Positions 35,553-43,424 of a stretch of 64,000 nt of DNA are shown piece after piece (within the stretch, counting starts at the first letter, position 1; each line of letters begins with the position of its first letter). The notes under the pieces were generated by a model. It ran no database searches, was not told the origin of the DNA, and saw only the letters and a program-made list of their open reading frames with translations. The position numbers and the translations under genes were made by a program. The stretch is from Bordetella holmesii ATCC 51541 (lineage in GTDB: Bacteria; Pseudomonadota; Gammaproteobacteria; Burkholderiales; Burkholderiaceae_B): assembly GCA_000612485.1 (NCBI GenBank), contig CP007494.1:1550001-1614000 (forward strand), given 5' to 3'.

Positions 35553-36794
35553 TCAGCCGAATTTGCGTTGCGCATCCAGTGCCAGGCCGGCGCCGATGCT
35601 GCCAAACAGATCGCCCTCGACGCTGCGTGCCTGGGGCACCAGCGCTGAGACGCGTTCGCGCAGGCAGGGCACGCGGCTGGAGCCGCCGGTGAAAAACAGA
35701 GTGTCCACCGTACTGACACCGGCGTCGGCCAGCAGCCGCGCCACCGTGGTTTCGACGCGGTCGATCAGGCCGTTCATGGAAACGTCGAAGGCAGGCCGGT
35801 CGATGTCGGCGGCCAGCCCGGAGGCGATGCGCGCCAGCTCGATGCGCGTGGCTGGCGCTTCCGACAGGGCGATCTTGGCTTCTTCCACCTGGATGGCGAC
35901 CCAGTGTCCCTCGCGGTTCTTGATGAGGGTCATGAGGTGTTCGATCTTGTCGCGCTCGAGCGCCTGAGCCTGGATGAAGGCGAAGGTTTCGGCGGCCTTG
36001 CGGGTGTAGGCCTGGTTGATGGTGTGCCAGCACGCCAGGTTGGCATATTGGGTGGAGGGCACATCCTTGCCGGTCTTCAATTGCCCGCCCAGACCGAACA
36101 AAGGCATGACATGTGCCAGGCTCAACTGTTTGTCGAAGTCGGTGCCGCCGATATGCACGCCACCATGGGCGAGGATATCCTGGCGGCGGTCGGCCCGCCC
36201 GGCGCGATCCGGACCCAGGCGGATAAGCGAAAAATCGGAGGTGCCTCCGCCGATATCGATGACCAGCACCAGCTCTTCGCGCGAGATTTGCGACTCGTAG
36301 TCAAAGGCGGCAGCCAGGGGCTCATACTGAAAGTCGATATCGCGCAGGCCAACCGAGCGGGCGATCTCGCCCAAGGTGTCCTGGGCGAGTTGATCGGCCT
36401 TGGGGTCGTCATCGACGAAAAACACCGGGCGACCAAGCACGGCCGCCTCGAAACGCCGGCCTGCGGTGCGTTCGGCGCGGGCCTTGAGTTCTGCGATAAA
36501 GCGCGTGAGCAGCACCTTGAATGGCACGGCGCGGCCACCCACTTCGGTGTGGCCTTCCATCAGAGAGCTGCCCAGCAGGCTCTTCATGGATCGCATCAGG
36601 CGGCCGTCATAGCCGGCCACGTAGTCGGCGATCGCTGCGCGACCGTAGCTGACCTCATCATCTTCGTCATGGAAGAAGATGGCCGAGGGCAAGGTGGCTT
36701 TGCCGTCTTCCAGCGCGAGCAAGGCGTGCTGTCCGGGGCGCATCCAGCCGACGGTGGAGTTGGAGGTGCCGAAGTCGATTCCGCAGGCAGTCAT
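35553..36794 (-). CDS. yegD: YegD-like Hsp70-family protein
   Basis: A 413-residue actin/Hsp70-fold ATPase lacking the C-terminal substrate-binding domain of DnaK. It resembles E. coli YegD (about 450 residues). Phosphate and adenosine motifs: ACGIDFGTSNSTVGW (phosphate 1), LVLVIDIGGGTSDFSL (phosphate 2), HIGGTDFDKQL, and TLFFTGGSSRVPCLRERV (adenosine). The role is not established; it is presumed a chaperone-like ATPase without a classical lid. The start MTACGIDFG fits; no strong ribosome site is visible. Convergent with panB, 4 bp between the stops. Confidence 0.85.
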   Translation of the reverse strand: MTACGIDFGTSNSTVGWMRPGQHALLALEDGKATLPSAIFFHDEDDEVSYGRAAIADYVAGYDGRLMRSMKSLLGSSLMEGHTEVGGRAVPFKVLLTRFIAELKARAERTAGRRFEAAVLGRPVFFVDDDPKADQLAQDTLGEIARSVGLRDIDFQYEPLAAAFDYESQISREELVLVIDIGGGTSDFSLIRLGPDRAGRADRRQDILAHGGVHIGGTDFDKQLSLAHVMPLFGLGGQLKTGKDVPSTQYANLACWHTINQAYTRKAAETFAFIQAQALERDKIEHLMTLIKNREGHWVAIQVEEAKIALSEAPATRIELARIASGLAADIDRPAFDVSMNGLIDRVETTVARLLADAGVSTVDTLFFTGGSSRVPCLRERVSALVPQARSVEGDLFGSIGAGLALDAQRKFG

Positions 36795-36959
36795 GGCAAA
36801 CCAGGAAAAAAGCGGCCTAGTGTAGCCCACGCCGCGCCTGCCTAGGGTATGCAGGAATGGAGCCTGGACGCCGTGTGGCCTTCTTGCGTGATTCTCGCGC
36901 ATGCGGCGTGCAGGTCACGCGCATGCGCTGAGACTCTCGGTTGCCGCCGGTGCTGGCGC

Positions 36960-37905
36960 TTAGCTGGCGATGGCCCAGCGGCCTTTGCCACTGCTTTTGG
37001 CCTGGTACAGCGCACGGTCTGCGGCCTTGAGGATGTCGGGCATGTCGTGTCCGTGCTGGGGGATGAGAGCGATGCCCAGGCTGCTGGAGATGGTCACCGG
37101 GGTGGACTCGCCCAAGTCGTAAGGCTGGCTGACTTCGGCAATGAGGCGCTGGCCGAGGGCTCCGGGATCGAAGGTGCGTTCGGTGCGCAGCAGCAGCACG
37201 AACTCGTCGCCACCGATGCGTGCAATGGCCGTGCCTCCGGGGGCGAGCTGGCACAGCCGCTGCGCGACTTCACGCAGCAGCCGGTCGCCGCTGGCGTGGC
37301 CCAGGGTGTCGTTGACCGCCTTGAATCCATCCAGATCGAGATAGAGCAAGGCGTATTGCTGGTTCCGCTCGCGGACCAGGAGCGTGGCTTCCTCAAGTGC
37401 CAGACTCAGGCCGAGCCGATTGAGCACGCCCGTCAGGAAGTCGCGCCGGGCCCGCTCCTCGTTTTCACGCTCGGCCCGCATGGTCGTCACCAGCATGGCG
37501 TTGAGCTTGTAGGCGGCAACGGTCATGCTGGCGATGTACATCGGCAGTTGCCAGGCGATCATCCAGAGCTGCCAGGCCGAATTGAAGATCGGCACGGTGA
37601 TGCAAGGCCCCAGCGCCAGCACGACCATCACGGCAGTCAGTCGCGGGGCGCCAAAATTGCGAAAGCAGATGCCTCCCACCATGGCCGCTGCCGACAGGCA
37701 GGTCATGGTGATGGCGATCCAATCGCCACTAAGTGCGCTGATGGTCACGCCGTAGCCGACGCTGGCGGCCCAGGCCACGGCGAGCAACAAATAGACATCG
37801 GTATGCGTGGGGCCGCCCCGGCGCACATTCCGGCGCGCCGACATCAGAATGAGCCCGCGCGACAGGCAGATGAAGACTTCCAGTGCGATCCAGCCGTAAA
37901 AAATG
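36960..37905 (-). pseudogene. Membrane diguanylate cyclase (GGDEF), 3' part, split by IS1001 copy B
   Basis: This part encodes several transmembrane helices (FYGWIALEVFICLSRGLIL onward, about six segments) followed by a GGDEF domain: RRDFLTGVLNRLGL, LYLDLDGFKAVNDTLGHASGD, the active site RIGGDEFVLLLR and SSSLGIALIPQHG. The catalytic domain is intact, so it would make cyclic-di-GMP if expressed. The IS enters after the codons for GTPI/F; its inverted repeat leaves an open frame adding 22 codons from a TTG at 37970, so a hybrid N-terminus is conceivable. The 5' part is at 39212-39416 and carries its own frameshift. Confidence 0.88.
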
Positions 37906-37950
37906 GGTTCATCGCGGAATAGCGTGGAGCCGTGCTTGATTGCCGTTACG

Positions 37951-37978
37951 CTTGATCCTTGATTTTTCAAGGATCAAG
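37951..37978 (+). repeat. Hairpin at the IS1001 transposase start (also at 89-116 and 34452-34479)
   Basis: CTTGATCCTTGA and TCAAGGATCAAG form perfect 12-bp arms around a 4-base loop, ending 9 nt before the transposase ATG (37988). The only Shine-Dalgarno-like sequence, AAGG at 37976-37979, is largely in the 3' arm, so the hairpin should hide it in transcripts entering from outside. Confidence 0.75.
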
Positions 37979-37987
37979 GCCGGGATC

Positions 37988-39208
37988 ATGCTGGACCGCA
38001 AGACGATCGAGAGGTTGGGTGGGTGGGAAGGTTATCGGGTGGAGCGGGTCGTGTGGCCTGAAGGTGAGAGCCGGACGGTCACGATTTACCTGAAGCCTTC
38101 AGCGCGAACGATGCACTGCGAGCACTGCGGCAACCGATGTCGGCAGGTGCATGAGACGACCACGCGCCGGGTGCGGGATCTGCCGCTAATGGCGCTGCGA
38201 GTGACGCTGGTAGTGCCGCGTCGGCGGGTCTGGTGCGAGCAGTGCGGTGGACCGCATCTGGAGAGGCTGAGCTGGCTGGGCCGTTACCAGCGAGTGACCG
38301 ACCGGCTGGCCGAGGCGGTCAGCCAGTTGCTTGAGTCCAGCAACATTCTGGCCGTGGCGCGCTTCTTCCAACTGGGTTGGCACACGGTCAAGGCGCTGGA
38401 CAAGGCCCTGCTGCGACGGGCGATCCAAGAGCCGGACTGGAGTCAGATCCACTACCTAGCGATGGACGAGTTCGCTCTACACAAGGGCCATCGTTATGCC
38501 ACGGTCGTTGTCGATCCGATCCGCCGTCAGGTGCTATGGATCGGTGATGGCCGCTCGCGCGAGACGGCCAGAGCCTTCTTCGAACAACTGCCAACTGGGG
38601 TTGCCCAGCAGATCCGGGCCGTAGCGATCGACATGACGACGGCCTATGAGCTGGAGATCCAGGCCAACTGCCCCAACGCCGAGATCGTCTACGACCTGTT
38701 CCACGTCGTGGCCAAGTACGGCCGTGAAGTGATAGACCGGGTGCGTGTAGACCAAGCGAACCAGTTGCGGCACGACAAGCCGGCCCGCCGGGTGATCAAG
38801 TCCAGTCGCTGGCTACTGCTGCGCAATCGCAAAAACCTCGATCCGTGCCAATCGGTAAAGTTGGACGAGTTGCTCCAGGCCAACCAGCCCTTGCTCACCG
38901 CTTATCTGATGCGCGATGAGCTCAAACAGCTGTGGTTCTACCAACACCCCGGCTACGCCCGCCAGGCATGGGATCACTGGCTGCAACAGGCTCAGGGCAG
39001 CGGCATCGCCGCCTTGGCTCACTTCGCGCTCAAGCTAAAAGCCTATCTGCACGGGATTCTGTCTCGCTGTCGCCACCGGCTCAACACCAGCATCGTCGAG
39101 GGCATCAACAACACCATCAAAGTCATCAAGCGCCGCGCCTACGGCTACCGCGATCAGGAGTACTTCTTCCTCAAGATCCGGTCTGCATTCCCCGGTATTC
39201 CTCGATGA
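37988..39208 (+). CDS. tnpA: IS1001-type transposase (copy B)
   Basis: A 406-residue ISL3-family DDE transposase, identical in protein sequence to copy A. It has the N-terminal zinc-binding Cys pairs, a central HTH, Asp in AMDEFALHKG and AIDMTTAYE, and Glu in VEGINNT. Fully open, so this copy is likely mobile. The start is ATG 37988; the in-frame codon at 37940 lies within the terminal region and is less likely. Confidence 0.96.
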   Translation: MLDRKTIERLGGWEGYRVERVVWPEGESRTVTIYLKPSARTMHCEHCGNRCRQVHETTTRRVRDLPLMALRVTLVVPRRRVWCEQCGGPHLERLSWLGRYQRVTDRLAEAVSQLLESSNILAVARFFQLGWHTVKALDKALLRRAIQEPDWSQIHYLAMDEFALHKGHRYATVVVDPIRRQVLWIGDGRSRETARAFFEQLPTGVAQQIRAVAIDMTTAYELEIQANCPNAEIVYDLFHVVAKYGREVIDRVRVDQANQLRHDKPARRVIKSSRWLLLRNRKNLDPCQSVKLDELLQANQPLLTAYLMRDELKQLWFYQHPGYARQAWDHWLQQAQGSGIAALAHFALKLKAYLHGILSRCRHRLNTSIVEGINNTIKVIKRRAYGYRDQEYFFLKIRSAFPGIPR

Positions 39209-39211
39209 ACC

Positions 39212-39416
39212 AAAAAATGGGCGTCCCGAGACGCCAGGCCAGGACGGCAGCTATCAGCAAGCTATTGAGTACGCCGCCAATGAAAATGGGCAGGGTTCCA
39301 AACAGCCCCCGATCATGGCGCCCCGAATCTCAGGCGGAACGTTGCGCCCGGGGTCGGCGAGCCACTTGGTCAGGCGCCAGGTCGGCGCGGAATAGATGCT
39401 GCGGGTAGGAAGCATG
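39212..39416 (-). pseudogene. Membrane diguanylate cyclase, 5' part, split by IS1001 and frameshifted
   Basis: From ATG 39416 the sequence reads MLPTRSIYSAPTWRLTKWLA and then PPEIRGAMIGG, where a run of five C on the plus strand (39306-39310) replaces the six expected. The correct frame then gives LFGTLPIFIGGVLNSLL and LAWRLGTPI, which joins FYGWIALEVF on the other side of the IS. So the gene has two independent lesions, a one-base loss and the IS insertion. The start is uncertain since no clear ribosome site is present. Confidence 0.8.
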
Positions 39417-39516
39417 CTTGGTGTTCGTGACTGGCGAGCTAGTGGTATAGCCTGCCGCGATGACCGTCGCAAGACCAATATGGGGTATCTGTGATCGTCG
39501 AAGGAAAATCTGTGGT

Positions 39517-40047
39517 TCAGATCCGCCAGCGCAACACGCAAGACAGTCGTTCTCCGCTGCGCACCGAACCGATGCCCAGGCGCAGCAAAGTGTTGTAGGG
39601 GCCCCGGTGGCCCTGCAACGGCCGGGGGCCGGTCGCGCAGAGGGCGATGCTGCCTTGCTCGAGCGGCAGTACGGTGGGGCGTGACTGCATGCGGGGGCGT
39701 TGCTCCACGGCAATGGCATGCCCGGCGGTGAAGTCGCGCCCCGGCGCACTCAGCAGGATGAGCACCTGCAGCGGAAAGCAATCGGGCGCGTGGCTGGCGG
39801 CCAGGGGCTGGCCCTGCCCCGCCGTGAGGGTCTGGACCTGCAGGCAGGGTTGGTTGGCCCGGGCCTGGCCGCTGGCAGCGCCGCTGTGGGCCAGCCAGCG
39901 CCGGGCCAGGGGTTCGAGCGGCTCGCGCAGCGCGGCGACCCAAGGGGGAATCTGGCCATTACGCAAGGCCTCACAGGCCAGGGCGTCCAGTTTTCGCTCC
40001 AGTAGCGCCCAGCCTTGCGCGTCGAGCAGCTCCTGCGGCACCTTCAT
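39517..40047 (-). CDS. Degenerate 2OG-Fe(II) oxygenase paralogue (probable pseudoenzyme)
   Basis: A 176-residue protein homologous to the C-terminal half of the oxygenase at 41839: FPLQVLILLSAPGRDFTAGHAIAVEQR aligns with FPLQCAVLLSAPGQDFEGGEFVMTEQR, and SVRSGERL with PVRAGERH. At the positions of the paralogue's iron ligands (the HQD motif and the distal RHG) it has Leu/Ala and RLG, so the facial triad is absent. It lies 2 bp after the native ada stop and is probably translated with it. The protein may be structural or regulatory in alkylation repair, or simply a relic. The open frame is undamaged. Confidence 0.65.
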   Translation of the reverse strand: MKVPQELLDAQGWALLERKLDALACEALRNGQIPPWVAALREPLEPLARRWLAHSGAASGQARANQPCLQVQTLTAGQGQPLAASHAPDCFPLQVLILLSAPGRDFTAGHAIAVEQRPRMQSRPTVLPLEQGSIALCATGPRPLQGHRGPYNTLLRLGIGSVRSGERLSCVLRWRI

Positions 40048-40049
40048 GG

Positions 40050-41092
40050 CTATGTCGCCTGGCTCTGTTCGCGGCGCAGCAGTTCGCGCTTGCGTGCCAC
40101 CCCCACCGGTAGCCCGAAAGTGAGCCGTCGTTGCGTACCACGCGGTGGCAGGGAATGGCCACTGCCAGCATGTTGGCCGCGCAAGCCTGGGCTACGGCAC
40201 GCACGGCTTTGGGCTGGCCGATGCGTTGTGCGATGTCGCTGTAGGAGACCGTCTGGCCCGGGCCAATCTGGGTCAGTGCGTGCCAGACGCGCTCCTGGAA
40301 CGCCGTGCCGCGCACATCCAACGGCAGGTCCACGGCCGCCGCGGGGGCTTCCACCATGCCGACCACGGTGGCCATCAGGGTTTCATAACCAGGATCCCCG
40401 CCTATCAGTTCGGCGTTGGGAAAGCGGTCTTGCAAGGACTGCAACAAGGCCTCGGGGTCGTCGCCCAGCAGGATGGCGCAGACCCCGCGTTCGCTTTGTG
40501 CCACCAGAATGGCTCCCAGCGAGCACTGGCCGAGCGCAAAGTACAGCCGCGCATTGGCGCCGCCTTCCCGGTAGGCGCTGGGCTTCATACCCAGCATGCT
40601 GTCGGCGCTGGCGTAAAAGCGGCTGTTGGACTGGAAACCGGCCGCATACAGGGCAGTCGTGACGCGTTCTCCCCTGTCCAGTTGGCCGCGCACGCGTCTG
40701 GCGCGATGCGCTTGGGCGTAAGCGCGCGGCGTCAGACCGGTGGCGGCTTTGAACACCCGATGGAAGTGATAGCTGCTGACCCCCGGCTCTGCCGCCAATT
40801 CACGCAATGATGGCAGGGGGTCGGCGGTCTCCAGGCGGTGGCAAGCTTGCGCCACCCAGCTGGCATGGGCCAGGCTGACCCGGCTCTGGATATGGCTGGG
40901 CCGGTAACCGGCTGCCTCAGCCAGGCTGGCCGAGGCAAAGAACTCGACATTCTCGCGGCGGGGCAGGCGCGCCGGATTGGCGGGGTGGTTGTACACGCCG
41001 GTAGTCTTGACGCCGTAGACGAAGTCGGCGTGCGGGTCGCGGGCAAGCACGGCAGCCCAGCGGGGATCGAGGTCAGTCTGGTGCGGTGTCAT
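40050..41092 (-). pseudogene. ada: Ada-type bifunctional methyltransferase/regulator, 3' frameshift and no zinc cysteines
   Basis: An Ada-like protein: an N-terminal methylphosphotriester domain (DFVYGVKTTGVY, ARLPRRENVEFF), an AraC HTH (LRELAAEPGVSSYHFHRVFKAATGLTPRAY), and a C-terminal O6-alkylguanine methyltransferase with active-site IPCHRVVRNDGSLSGYRWG. All four Cys that bind zinc in Ada are replaced (VYNHPANPAR where VYCRPSCPAR is usual; RPSHIQS where RPCxxC is usual). After GYRWG a run of five C on the plus strand (40100-40104) is one short; the native frame ends VARKRELLRREQSQAT at 40050. As written, an unrelated tail replaces it. The acceptor Cys is before the break, so partial activity is possible. 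Confidence 0.85.
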
Positions 41093-41186
41093 GGTGGGCT
41101 CGTGGAAAATCATGGTGCAACCACTGTAGGCCGGCACGGCGGCGGCCGCACTCCGCCGCTTGCGGTCGAATTCGCCTTCTCATGAT

Positions 41187-41837
41187 TCACTTTACCGGAC
41201 GGCCGGCATGGCGCAAGGTGAGGTTGATGCGTTGCCGCCCCACCATGGGATGCCGGCCATCGGCCAACGGTAACACCCCGTGAAAGCGCAGCCGGTCTAC
41301 GCCACCCCAGACGGCGACGTCGCCGTGCTGCAGCACGATGCGGGCGCTGCGGTCGTCGCGGCGCAGGCCTCCAAACAGAAATATTGCAGGCAGACCCAGC
41401 GACACCGACACGATGGGCGCGGCGAAGTCCTGCTCATTGCGGTCTTGGTGCAGGCTCATGCGTGCGCCGGGCGTGTAATGATTGATCAGGCAGGCATCGG
41501 CACGGAAAGCGGCAAACCCTGCCTGCGCGGCGGCTTCGCTGGCCAGCTGCGCCAAGAGCGCCGGCATCGGGGGCCAGGGCTTGCCGCTTTGAGGGTCGAG
41601 CCGACGATAGTGGTAACCCTGCCTGTCGCTCGTCCATCCGAGCGCCCCGCAATTGGTCATGGACACCGACATACTCAAACCGCCCGGCGTGACCATTTGA
41701 CGGGGCGGTGCATTGGCTTCGATAGCGGTCAGCGCAGCCAGGATGGCTTCGGCCTGGGGCAGCGCCCAGCCGCGCAGCAGACAGGCCTGCGGGCCCAGGG
41801 CGATGCGGTGGTCGTCGGCGAAAAGGTCAGTCTGCAT
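41187..41837 (-). CDS. alkB: DNA oxidative demethylase AlkB
   Basis: A 216-residue 2-oxoglutarate/Fe(II) dioxygenase, the exact length of E. coli AlkB. It reverses 1-methyladenine and 3-methylcytosine lesions. Motifs: LSMSVSMTNCGALGW, the iron ligands H and D in SLHQDRNEQDF with PIVSVSLGLPAIFLFGG, the distal His in LRFHGVLPL, and the 2OG-binding Arg in RINLTLRHAG. The start MQTDLFADD matches AlkB; another ATG 12 bp upstream overlaps the preceding gene. The ada gene follows 94 bp downstream on the same strand, a normal adaptive-response grouping. Confidence 0.93.
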   Translation of the reverse strand: MQTDLFADDHRIALGPQACLLRGWALPQAEAILAALTAIEANAPPRQMVTPGGLSMSVSMTNCGALGWTSDRQGYHYRRLDPQSGKPWPPMPALLAQLASEAAAQAGFAAFRADACLINHYTPGARMSLHQDRNEQDFAAPIVSVSLGLPAIFLFGGLRRDDRSARIVLQHGDVAVWGGVDRLRFHGVLPLADGRHPMVGRQRINLTLRHAGRPVK

Positions 41838-41838
41838 G

Positions 41839-42567
41839 TCAGGTCGCATCGTGGAAAATGATGCCTAGCGTATGACGCTCGCCTGCGCGCACCGGAGCCA
41901 CTCCATGGCGCATGGCGCGTCGATGCCAGCCGCGAGGCCCGGCGGCGGGCCGGTGATGGACGGCAAAGACCAGCGCGTCGCCCTGTTGCAAGGGCAGCAC
42001 ATCGGCCTGTGCGGGGTGGCCTGCACGTTGTTCGGTCATGACGAACTCGCCACCTTCAAAGTCCTGGCCCGGTGCCGAGAGCAGCACCGCGCATTGCAGA
42101 GGAAAGACTTCCGCGCCATAGAGATCCTGATGCAGGCAGTTGTAGTCCCCTTCACGGTAGCGCAGGATGAGCGGCGTGGGTCGATTCTGCCCGGCGGCAT
42201 GGCAGCGGGCGAGATAGTCAGCATGGTGAGCAGGATAGTCCGCAGACAGGCCCAGCCGGGCACCCCACTCGCAAGCGATGGGCGCGAGTCGAGCATAAAG
42301 CGCTACCCGCCAGACGGCCAGCCCTTCTGGCAGAGGGTAGGCAAAGTATTGATATTCCCCTCGGCCAAAACCATGGCGGGCCATCACGATGCGGCTACGG
42401 TAACGGTCGCCGCCCGCGTCATACGCCTGCGCCAATTGTCTGCACTCGCCCGGTCGCAGCAGGCCAGGCAGCACCGCGCGGCCTGCGCCGTCCAGGCTAA
42501 GGCGCACCGCGTTCCAATCATGAGCGTCAAGGCGTCGATCGATTCGGTGGGCGAGATCGGTGGTCAC
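41839..42567 (-). CDS. 2OG-Fe(II) oxygenase
   Basis: About 242 residues from a GTG at 42567 (TTDLAHRIDRRLDAHDW). The frame is open to 42777 but its first 70 residues are Pro/Arg-rich and look non-coding. The double-stranded beta-helix core is complete: NCLHQDLYGAEVFPLQCAVLLSAPG with His and Asp, RRAMRHGVAPVRAGERHTLGIIFHD with the distal His and 2OG-binding Arg. It is immediately upstream of alkB (1-bp gap), so it is probably part of the alkylation-repair operon. The substrate is unknown; a prolyl-hydroxylase-type fold is visible but target residues are not. The start is uncertain. Confidence 0.7.
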   Translation of the reverse strand: MTTDLAHRIDRRLDAHDWNAVRLSLDGAGRAVLPGLLRPGECRQLAQAYDAGGDRYRSRIVMARHGFGRGEYQYFAYPLPEGLAVWRVALYARLAPIACEWGARLGLSADYPAHHADYLARCHAAGQNRPTPLILRYREGDYNCLHQDLYGAEVFPLQCAVLLSAPGQDFEGGEFVMTEQRAGHPAQADVLPLQQGDALVFAVHHRPAAGPRGWHRRAMRHGVAPVRAGERHTLGIIFHDAT

Positions 42568-42812
42568 GGCAGGCTGAATAGTACGGGTCAGGCAGTGTCC
42601 CGCAGATGCGGCAGATGGACATCCTGTTTCTTGCGCTCGAATTCCTGGGCGGGGGACGGGTGAGCGCGTGGCTGACGGCATTGCGGGCCCGCAATGGGTC
42701 GGAGCGGGTTCTGGAGGACAATGGAACCTCCTTGCGTTGCAAAAGTCACGATGTGCTTGTTGCCTTTTTAGTGCCAACGCCGCCGATACGGAATCGGCCC
42801 CAAGGTTGAATC

Positions 42813-43304
42813 TTGAAGCGAATACTGATCAGTGCCTGCCTACTTGGCCAGCCCGTGCGTTATGACGGGCGCGATGCCGCCCGTCATTCCCCCCTCTTGC
42901 AGCGCTGGGCCGACGAGGGCCGCATCGTCGCACTGTGTCCCGAAGTGGCGGGCGGCCTGCCGATTCCGCGGGCAGCGGCCGAGATTGAGCCGGGGGGCGG
43001 TGGCCTGGCCGTCTGGAAGGGGGCAGCGCGCGTGCTCACGCGGCAGGGCCTGGATGTCAGCCAGGCGTTCGTCTGTGGAGCGCGGCAGGCACTGGCGTTG
43101 ATCCAACGCCACGACATCGTTGCGGCCGTTCTCAAAGAGGGGAGTCCTTCCTGCGGCACGGCCCACATTTACGACGGCCGTTTTCAGGGCAGACGAGTGC
43201 CCGGCAGTGGCGTGACAGCGGCCTGTCTTGCGCAGGCGGGCGTGCCGGTATTCAGTGAGCTGGGGCTCGAAGCCGCCGACGCGGTGATGCGCGCGCACGA
43301 TTGA
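42813..43304 (+). CDS. DUF523-family protein
   Basis: A 163-residue protein of the DUF523 (YbbK-like) family. Recognisable parts are ILISACLLGQPVRYDG with the conserved Cys, CPEVAGGLPIPRAAAEI, and VLKEGSPSCGTAHIYDG with the second Cys motif. These cysteines suggest metal or Fe-S binding, but no function is proven. The TTG start at 42813 has AAGGTT at a suitable distance. It stands alone between the divergent repair cluster and the monooxygenase operon. Confidence 0.82.
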   Translation: MKRILISACLLGQPVRYDGRDAARHSPLLQRWADEGRIVALCPEVAGGLPIPRAAAEIEPGGGGLAVWKGAARVLTRQGLDVSQAFVCGARQALALIQRHDIVAAVLKEGSPSCGTAHIYDGRFQGRRVPGSGVTAACLAQAGVPVFSELGLEAADAVMRAHD

Positions 43305-43354
43305 GTATTCCCCCACTTGCTTGAAGCCATGGTTTGCCGGTCAGGGTATTCCCT

Positions 43355-43377
43355 ATTTGGTTGCGAACGCAACTAAA
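43355..43377. promoter_or_regulatory. MarR-type operator copy 1
   Basis: A 23-bp site centred on the perfect palindrome GTTGCG-AA-CGCAAC, carrying ATTTGGTTG at its left. It is matched by an inverted copy at 43384-43406 at 18 of 23 positions. It contains the -35 hexamer of the promoter at 43361-43389. Confidence 0.65.
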
Positions 43378-43389
43378 GGCGCATATAGT
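43361..43389 (+). promoter_or_regulatory. Promoter of the flavin monooxygenase operon
   Basis: TTGCGA (43361-43366), a 17-bp spacer and TATAGT (43384-43389) form a sigma70-type promoter. It lies 36 bp upstream of ATG 43425. Its -35 sits in operator copy 1 and its -10 at the edge of copy 2, an arrangement for repression by occlusion. Confidence 0.6.
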
Positions 43390-43406
43390 TGCGCAAACAA
43401 CCAAAT
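43384..43406. promoter_or_regulatory. MarR-type operator copy 2 (inverted)
   Basis: The reverse complement reads ATTTGGTTG, four variable bases, then CGCAACTATA, matching copy 1 except in the centre and near the end. It includes the palindrome TTGCGCAA. It covers the -10 and the transcription start region. Confidence 0.65.
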
Positions 43407-43424
43407 TGACGGATGGAGACAAGC

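Larger units (their letters stand above)
37906..39211 (+). mobile_element. IS1001-type (ISL3 family) element, complete copy B
   Basis: 1306 bp, with the same terminal repeats as copy A and an 8-bp target duplication aaaaaatg at 37898-37905 and 39212-39219. It is inserted in the diguanylate cyclase gene. It has opposite orientation to copy A, leaving 3.4 kb (panB, yegD, GGDEF 3' part) between inverted repeats. The intact duplications at both copies show they inserted independently and have not since exchanged flanks. Confidence 0.97.

Noticed and set aside
34525-37905. Composite transposon formed by the two IS1001-type copies
   Set aside because: Each copy has its own different 8-bp duplication. 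A composite would share one duplication across the outer ends, and the interior genes are ordinary chromosomal genes.
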